From Zonotrichia leucophrys gambelii (lineage: Eukaryota > Chordata > Aves > Passeriformes > Passerellidae): DNA of 64,000 nt. Both the position numbers and the translations under genes were made by a program. Shown here piece by piece: positions 59,190-64,000 of this stretch (position 1 is the first letter of the stretch; each line of letters opens with the position of its first letter). The notes under the pieces are model-generated. The model worked only from the letters and a program-made list of their open reading frames with translations. It was not told the DNA's origin and made no database searches. The stretch spans positions 56,637,075 to 56,701,074 of the forward strand of contig NC_088172.1 in assembly GCF_028769735.1 (NCBI RefSeq), in the 5' to 3' direction.

Positions 59190-62100
59190 TCCTATCTTTT
59201 GGAACTTACCTGTGCTATAAGGGCAGCTTCTCTTGCAATATCTCTCATGGTACTCCTAATTTTGTCTATAGACAGGAAAGTGAGGTGGAGAGGAAGCTGT
59301 TGTCCCTTGCCATGCCACCCTTTTCTCAACATGGATGGAGGCCAGATTCAGTACTAATCTCCCACTGCCTCTCCACCACTCCACAGGCACACAAAGTGTT
59401 CTCCTGCTCTTTACTGGGGAGGAACTGAATAAAGCAACAGGGAGGTGGCATCAGAGGTGACACTGCAGTGAAGGAACTTTCCCCACACTGGCTGTTCATG
59501 TGTCCAGAGGGAACAGTGGCTGCTCAGTTCATACATCAACTCTGTTAAATTTTGGCCTGGCAGTAGGGTAGTTCATAGCAATGAATGGCTCTGTGGTTCC
59601 TTACCCTAATGAGATGATTATGATACCTTAACTCTCATTGTTTAAAGGAAATTATGCTCAGTTTTGCATTTCACCTAGCTGCGATTACACCGGTGAGAGG
59701 AAAACAAAAAATGCAGCAAATTGGTGTCTTCCTAAGGGCATAGATTTTTTATAATGGCTTCTTGGATGAAAATGCTCAAGACCTCTATAAAATGTTTTAT
59801 GGGAAATTTGCCTTAATTAGAGTCTAATGCAACCATCAGGTCCATCAGTGAACTGTGTAGAGTTGTGTCCATCCCCCATTGCATGACCCTGAGCACAGCT
59901 GAGCAGCACTACTGAAAGGCAGTACAGCCTGCTTATGCAGCAAAATTTGAGGCCAGCACTATACTTGGCTAGAAGAAAGAGATCACTTCATCACTGACAC
60001 ATACTCTGCACAGGCAGACACAAAGAATAATTTAAAATAGCTTTCCTTTATGAAAATAAAGATGGGGCACGCAGCTAGGAAAAGTTGCATAAAGTATGGT
60101 CTCTACCAGTACAGGGGAAAAATGTGACCATCACCCAGTATCCATACATTAAATAAACCATGGTTATGATATTCTTCTTAGAAGATGCTCTCAGTATCTT
60201 TCACAGCATTTACTTTTTGAACAACATTTCTTAATTGGGGAAGTGAACACAAGAGTATAGCCAAAGATACTGTGTGCAATTAATTTAATAGCATTATAGA
60301 ACAACAAATCCATGCCTTTAGAACTTGATTAATCAATATATTTCTTAAACCAAAGAGAAACCCAGACTTAAATAAAACAAAATCTTTCACAGGAGCACGT
60401 TTGAAAGCAGAACACATTACATGTTTTAGATTGTTGTTGTTAACTGTTTCAGTAAATGAAAAAAAATATTGGAAGCTAGTATTTTGGTCATAAAATAAGT
60501 ATTTTTTCAAAACAACTATAGCAATATTCCCTGAGAATTAAGAACCAGCAACAACTATTGCCAAATTGTTTTTTCTGTTACAGTGCAGAAATGTTACAGC
60601 ACATTCTCACCATTCAAAGATCACACAGCAAGAATAAAGGCCACAGTTTTTATTTACTATGTGCATCTTCTGGATGTGCTCAGCTTTCAAGAGAAATAAA
60701 TCTGGATACAGCAACCCTCAGCATTGAAGTTAACCAAGACATGAAGGGAGAGAAGGCAGTTGAGGAAAGATTTAATCCATGTGCTGAGTGTGCATGTTCA
60801 GAATTCCTAATTTTTCCCCCTGCACTAGGTTTTCTACATTTTCCCTTCCAACTGATAGGCTATGGCAGCATTCTAGGATAACTCACTCTCCCTGTCCCCC
60901 CAGAAACATGCATATAAAATACACACCTGCCACCAAAATGTTCCACTCAGACAAGCAACTAGTAATCAAAGCAGAAAAGGGAGATAAAACAGAAGAGTGG
61001 AGGAACTATTGAAGTTGAAATAATCAATTTTAATGCCTAAAATTAGATTTTATGGCCCATGGTACTGCTGAAAGCTGCGTGCAGCACAGCTTTATTTTGC
61101 ATTATTCCTCAGCACACAGAAATAAAGTGCAGTAAAAGGTTCAGATTTGGTACAGCACACTGTCATAAAAAAAAGATAAAATCTATTTTTGTTATTAATT
61201 CAACTCAAAAAGATGTCAGTCTGGGGGCAGTTTGCATTTGACCAAGAAAAATACAGGATCCAAATGGGATCCAAATTGTCATGTTGTAGAAGAAAGTTTC
61301 TTCCTGTCCAGCCCTATATACCCCATCAATATATATCACATGTCTCCCTGTGGCTACCTATTAGTTTCCTGGCTCTTTCTCCAAGACAGAATAACCATTC
61401 TTTCCTTGCAATTTGCGGGTCTTAGCTCAGCTGAGTTCTTTCCTTCATTGCTTCAAAGCACCCAGCAGATCTGGCAGTGTCTGCTATTGGCTGATCTATG
61501 AGTGCTGCACCCAGAAGGGCAGAGCATTTATTAACACCACTATGAAAACCTGACCAGAGATCTGCAAAGACCCAACCTGCAAAGAGCCTTTTGATGGTAG
61601 TGTAGTTGAGATGGACTAACAGCAGAAAGGAGACAGTTTAAAGAAGGTAAAAAAAAACGGCTAGCAGGAAACGAGGAAAGGCTAACACATACCAATGAGT
61701 GCTGCAATACTAAAACACTATTCAGAGATGTCTGGATAAACAAAACATCTGAACATCTCTACTTGCCCCAGAAAACTCAGATGGAAGTACCAGCATGTGG
61801 GCTGAGGGGACAAACTGAGAAGGCAAAGTATTCAACATCCCTCAAACATGTTGTGCGTATTGTAGTGACTGCAAGAGCTTGGCCATGCTGAATTTGTTAT
61901 GCTTATATCATGCAACTAATCTGCATGTATATAGGTCAACTAGTCTGGACATTCACTTTGGCCAGGCTATCACAGGTCCTGAAACGCTGGATTTATGGCC
62001 ACTTTCCACTTCTATTTCTTGGAAGAACTTTCTAAGTGAAAATAGAAGACAAGTCTAATAGAAGAGATGGTTGCCCTATCTCTAAATCTTGAGGATTGTG

Positions 62101-62420
62101 ATCCAATTAGTTTTGTATATATTTCATTTTTTCATAACCATTTTCTCTATTATCAGAGCATCTTTCTACATAACTTCATCAACTGTTTTACTCAAAGAGA
62201 TATAAAGGAAAAATATATGAAAATAATCTTTACCATCTTTGTGAAGCAGCAATCAAAAAGGTCAAACAAATCAGCTGGCTACAAACTATGACATTTACTG
62301 TCGATCAAGAGTAAATGCATCATATTGCAAAAGAAAATAACGCAACATGACTCACAGCAAAACATAAATGCATCTGGGTGATACAAACTTCAGTTGACAT
62401 TACAGTACTTTACAGTAAAA
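59190..62420. other. Intergenic DNA between SLC35D3 and PEX7
   Basis: About 3.2 kb, AT-rich, with no recognised gene. Open frames here are short and show no family resemblance. Confidence 0.5.
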
Positions 62421-62424
62421 AGCC

Positions 62425-62430
62425 TTTATT
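62425..62430 (-). promoter_or_regulatory. PEX7: Polyadenylation signal of PEX7
   Basis: TTTATT on the + strand, AATAAA on the - strand, about 400 nt downstream of the PEX7 stop codon. It is the first canonical signal that fits a typical 3' UTR length. Confidence 0.55.
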
Positions 62431-62828
62431 TTCTTTTCCTTCCCTTTCTTTTCTACAGTGACATCTCAAAACACACTGCCAGGGTTTTTTTAATCCTTAT
62501 AAGGAACAAGAAGATTCAGGCCTCTGCCCTCATCATTAGCCAGACAGATCACAAACTCATGCTGGTTATTCTGTTCTGAAGACACCACTGATATCTGCTA
62601 TGGCCACTCTTCAGCCTCTGAGGAGCTGTGGAACATTTTGCTACTCAAGTACTACCTGCACAGCCAACCAAGCCCTGAAGTCTCCACACGTTCAAGGGCA
62701 CAACACTCCATTCAAGAAGTTCTACTTATAAAGAGACACTGAGATTAGTGACACTGTTGACACTTTAGCACAAGTCTGGTTGTGGGGGGAGAGAGAAAGG
62801 TTCCTGGCGTGTCAGATCGTCTTCTCTT
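62431..62828 (-). other. PEX7: PEX7 3' UTR
   Basis: Sequence between the PEX7 stop codon and the proposed AATAAA signal on the - strand. The cleavage site is not visible. Confidence 0.5.
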
Positions 62829-62897
62829 CTAAACAGCAACTGCCAGACACGATGGAGTATAGATCTTGACTAGTTCGTCCCAAGCACAGTCCACCAC
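62829..62897 (-). CDS. PEX7: PEX7 last coding exon (peroxisomal PTS2 receptor C-terminus)
   Basis: On the - strand the acceptor TTTGCTTTGTAG is followed by 66 nt encoding VVDCAWDELVKIYTPSCLAV plus AV, then TAG. This matches the C-terminus of PEX7 (human VADC-WDE--KIY-PACL type), the closing strand of its seventh WD40 repeat. PEX7 is a cytosolic WD40 receptor that binds PTS2 signals (for example on thiolase, phytanoyl-CoA hydroxylase and AGPS) and, with PEX5L in animals, delivers cargo to the peroxisome. Only this exon is in the window; the other exons lie beyond 64000. The expected gene order relative to SLC35D3 supports the call despite the short length. Confidence 0.9.
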   Translation of the reverse strand: MVDCAWDELVKIYTPSCLAVAV

Positions 62898-64000
62898 CTA
62901 CAAAGCAAACAAAATCTATTTAGGTCCTTCACAACTGTCATTTTTACAAAAAATCACAGGGAACTTAATGCATATTGTGGATTTAGTATCAGGTGGTACT
63001 CTGACTTACCATGCTTCAAAAATTATAAAAAAGATTGGTTTTTTAATAAATTTTAACTTTACTGAAAAACATGAAAATTAACAACCTCCTATTTTTCATA
63101 CTCCTCATGAGGAAAGCAGGGAAACCTTTGGGTTTCAACTAATTGCTCCAAATAGGCAAACAAATGTAACTGAAAATTAAATTACGGAAAGACACACAAA
63201 AGTCCAGGCCCTGCCATGTTTCTTCTCTTTGCAGAGTCATAGGATCCTTTCACCATATCTAAACATTTCATGACCAAATCTGAACAACCTTCTTATACTT
63301 GCAGATACAGAAATTTCTTATACACATTTTCCTAATGTCTAGTGCTGAGGAATGGAAAACCAAAAGAGTTCAACAAAATTACACAGGAAGTTTCCTGAAG
63401 AATTAACCCAGAATTTCAGTCTCATGCTTGATAAGCCACAAGGTCACTGTCAATTGTTGAGAAGAGAGATGTGTACTTGCCGATTATTGGGATTTGGGGG
63501 CCATGGTGTTGCTTCAAGCACTACCTAGACCCCCACTAGTCTAATATGAAGTGGTGCCACTTGTGACAAAGGCATCTTATAAACACAGTGACTGATTTGA
63601 GTATAACCACAACTTCTCTGAATTCATCATCCCAGGCTCTATCCTAGATGAAGGCTTGAACTTAAAAACGGAAACCCAGAAGGTTAACCTGAGTCTGTAG
63701 TGCTTAAAGATCTTAATAAATAACAAGACCCCAAGGAAAAAGACCACAGAATGCTTTAGGTTTGAAAATTAATTGAAAATGCACTTCAGAGTCTGTAACA
63801 AAGTGAAAGGGTTAACCACACTGACAATGACTCAAGAAGATGACCTAGGTATGATATATATTCACAAAATATTGTAGGAGACAAGAATTAAGGCAAATAG
63901 AACAAAGAGGAGAGCTGAAGAGAAAAACCTAGGAGGTCCACAAATAAATGCCAACAAAATCTGGCTGAAAGCATATTGCATTATCTTTACAATGTCATTT
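62898..64000 (-). other. PEX7: Part of the last intron of PEX7
   Basis: AT-rich sequence upstream of the last PEX7 exon. No further PEX7 exon was recognised, so the intron should run past the window edge. Confidence 0.6.

Noticed and set aside
1..64000. CRISPR arrays, prokaryotic operons, tRNA or rRNA genes
   Set aside because: No direct-repeat/spacer array, no bacterial gene packing and no cloverleaf or rRNA sequence was recognised. The window is vertebrate nuclear DNA.

Overview
The window looks like vertebrate nuclear DNA from a bird, probably a songbird or another neoavian. Evidence: split genes with GT-AG introns, CpG-island promoters, chicken-repeat-1 (CR1) LINE tails of several ages, short solo LTRs of avian endogenous retroviruses, and no Alu, L1 or bacterial-style gene packing. 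The bird assignment rests on CR1 and LTR recognition by eye. The songbird guess is inference.

Three genes are supported. (1) IL20RA, the interleukin-20 receptor alpha chain, on the + strand: seven coding exons between 3210 and 22580. They join in frame into a 582-residue class II cytokine receptor with intron phases 1, 2, 1, 0, 1, 0. (2) SLC35D3, an orphan member of the SLC35 nucleotide-sugar transporter family, on the - strand: two coding exons (57078-56643 and 55476-54647) giving 421 residues. (3) The last coding exon of PEX7, the peroxisomal PTS2 import receptor, on the - strand (62897-62829); it encodes only 22 residues and a stop, and the rest of the gene lies beyond the right edge. The order and orientation PEX7 - SLC35D3 - IL20RA match human 6q23.3 in reverse complement, so IL22RA2 and IFNGR1 would be expected left of base 1.

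Layout: 1-3000 is 5' flank with one solo LTR. 3000-3480 is the IL20RA CpG island, running into a 50-bp tandem repeat that starts exactly at the exon 1 splice donor. 3274-21665 holds IL20RA exons and introns, with an ancient CR1 in intron 1, a second solo LTR in intron 2 and a younger CR1 in intron 6. 22581-22880 is its 3' UTR. 22880-54640 is about 32 kb of intergenic DNA with no convincing gene; it contains an LTR-like block near 23.1-23.6 kb, an ERVL-like solo LTR at 35.7-36.3 kb, a third copy of the first LTR family at 47.9-48.2 kb, and simple repeats. 54647-57600 is SLC35D3 with its CpG island; its intron carries a degenerate 20-bp tandem repeat. 57.6-62.4 kb is intergenic with a CR1. 62.4-64 kb is the 3' end and last intron of PEX7.

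The genes are not an operon and act in different compartments: IL20RA in plasma-membrane JAK/STAT signalling, SLC35D3 in endomembranes and PEX7 in peroxisome import. No new gene system is evident. The most unusual structures are the 20-bp minisatellite in the SLC35D3 intron, the donor-duplicating repeat and overlapping upstream ORF at IL20RA exon 1, and three sibling solo LTRs, two of them with intact 6-bp target-site duplications.
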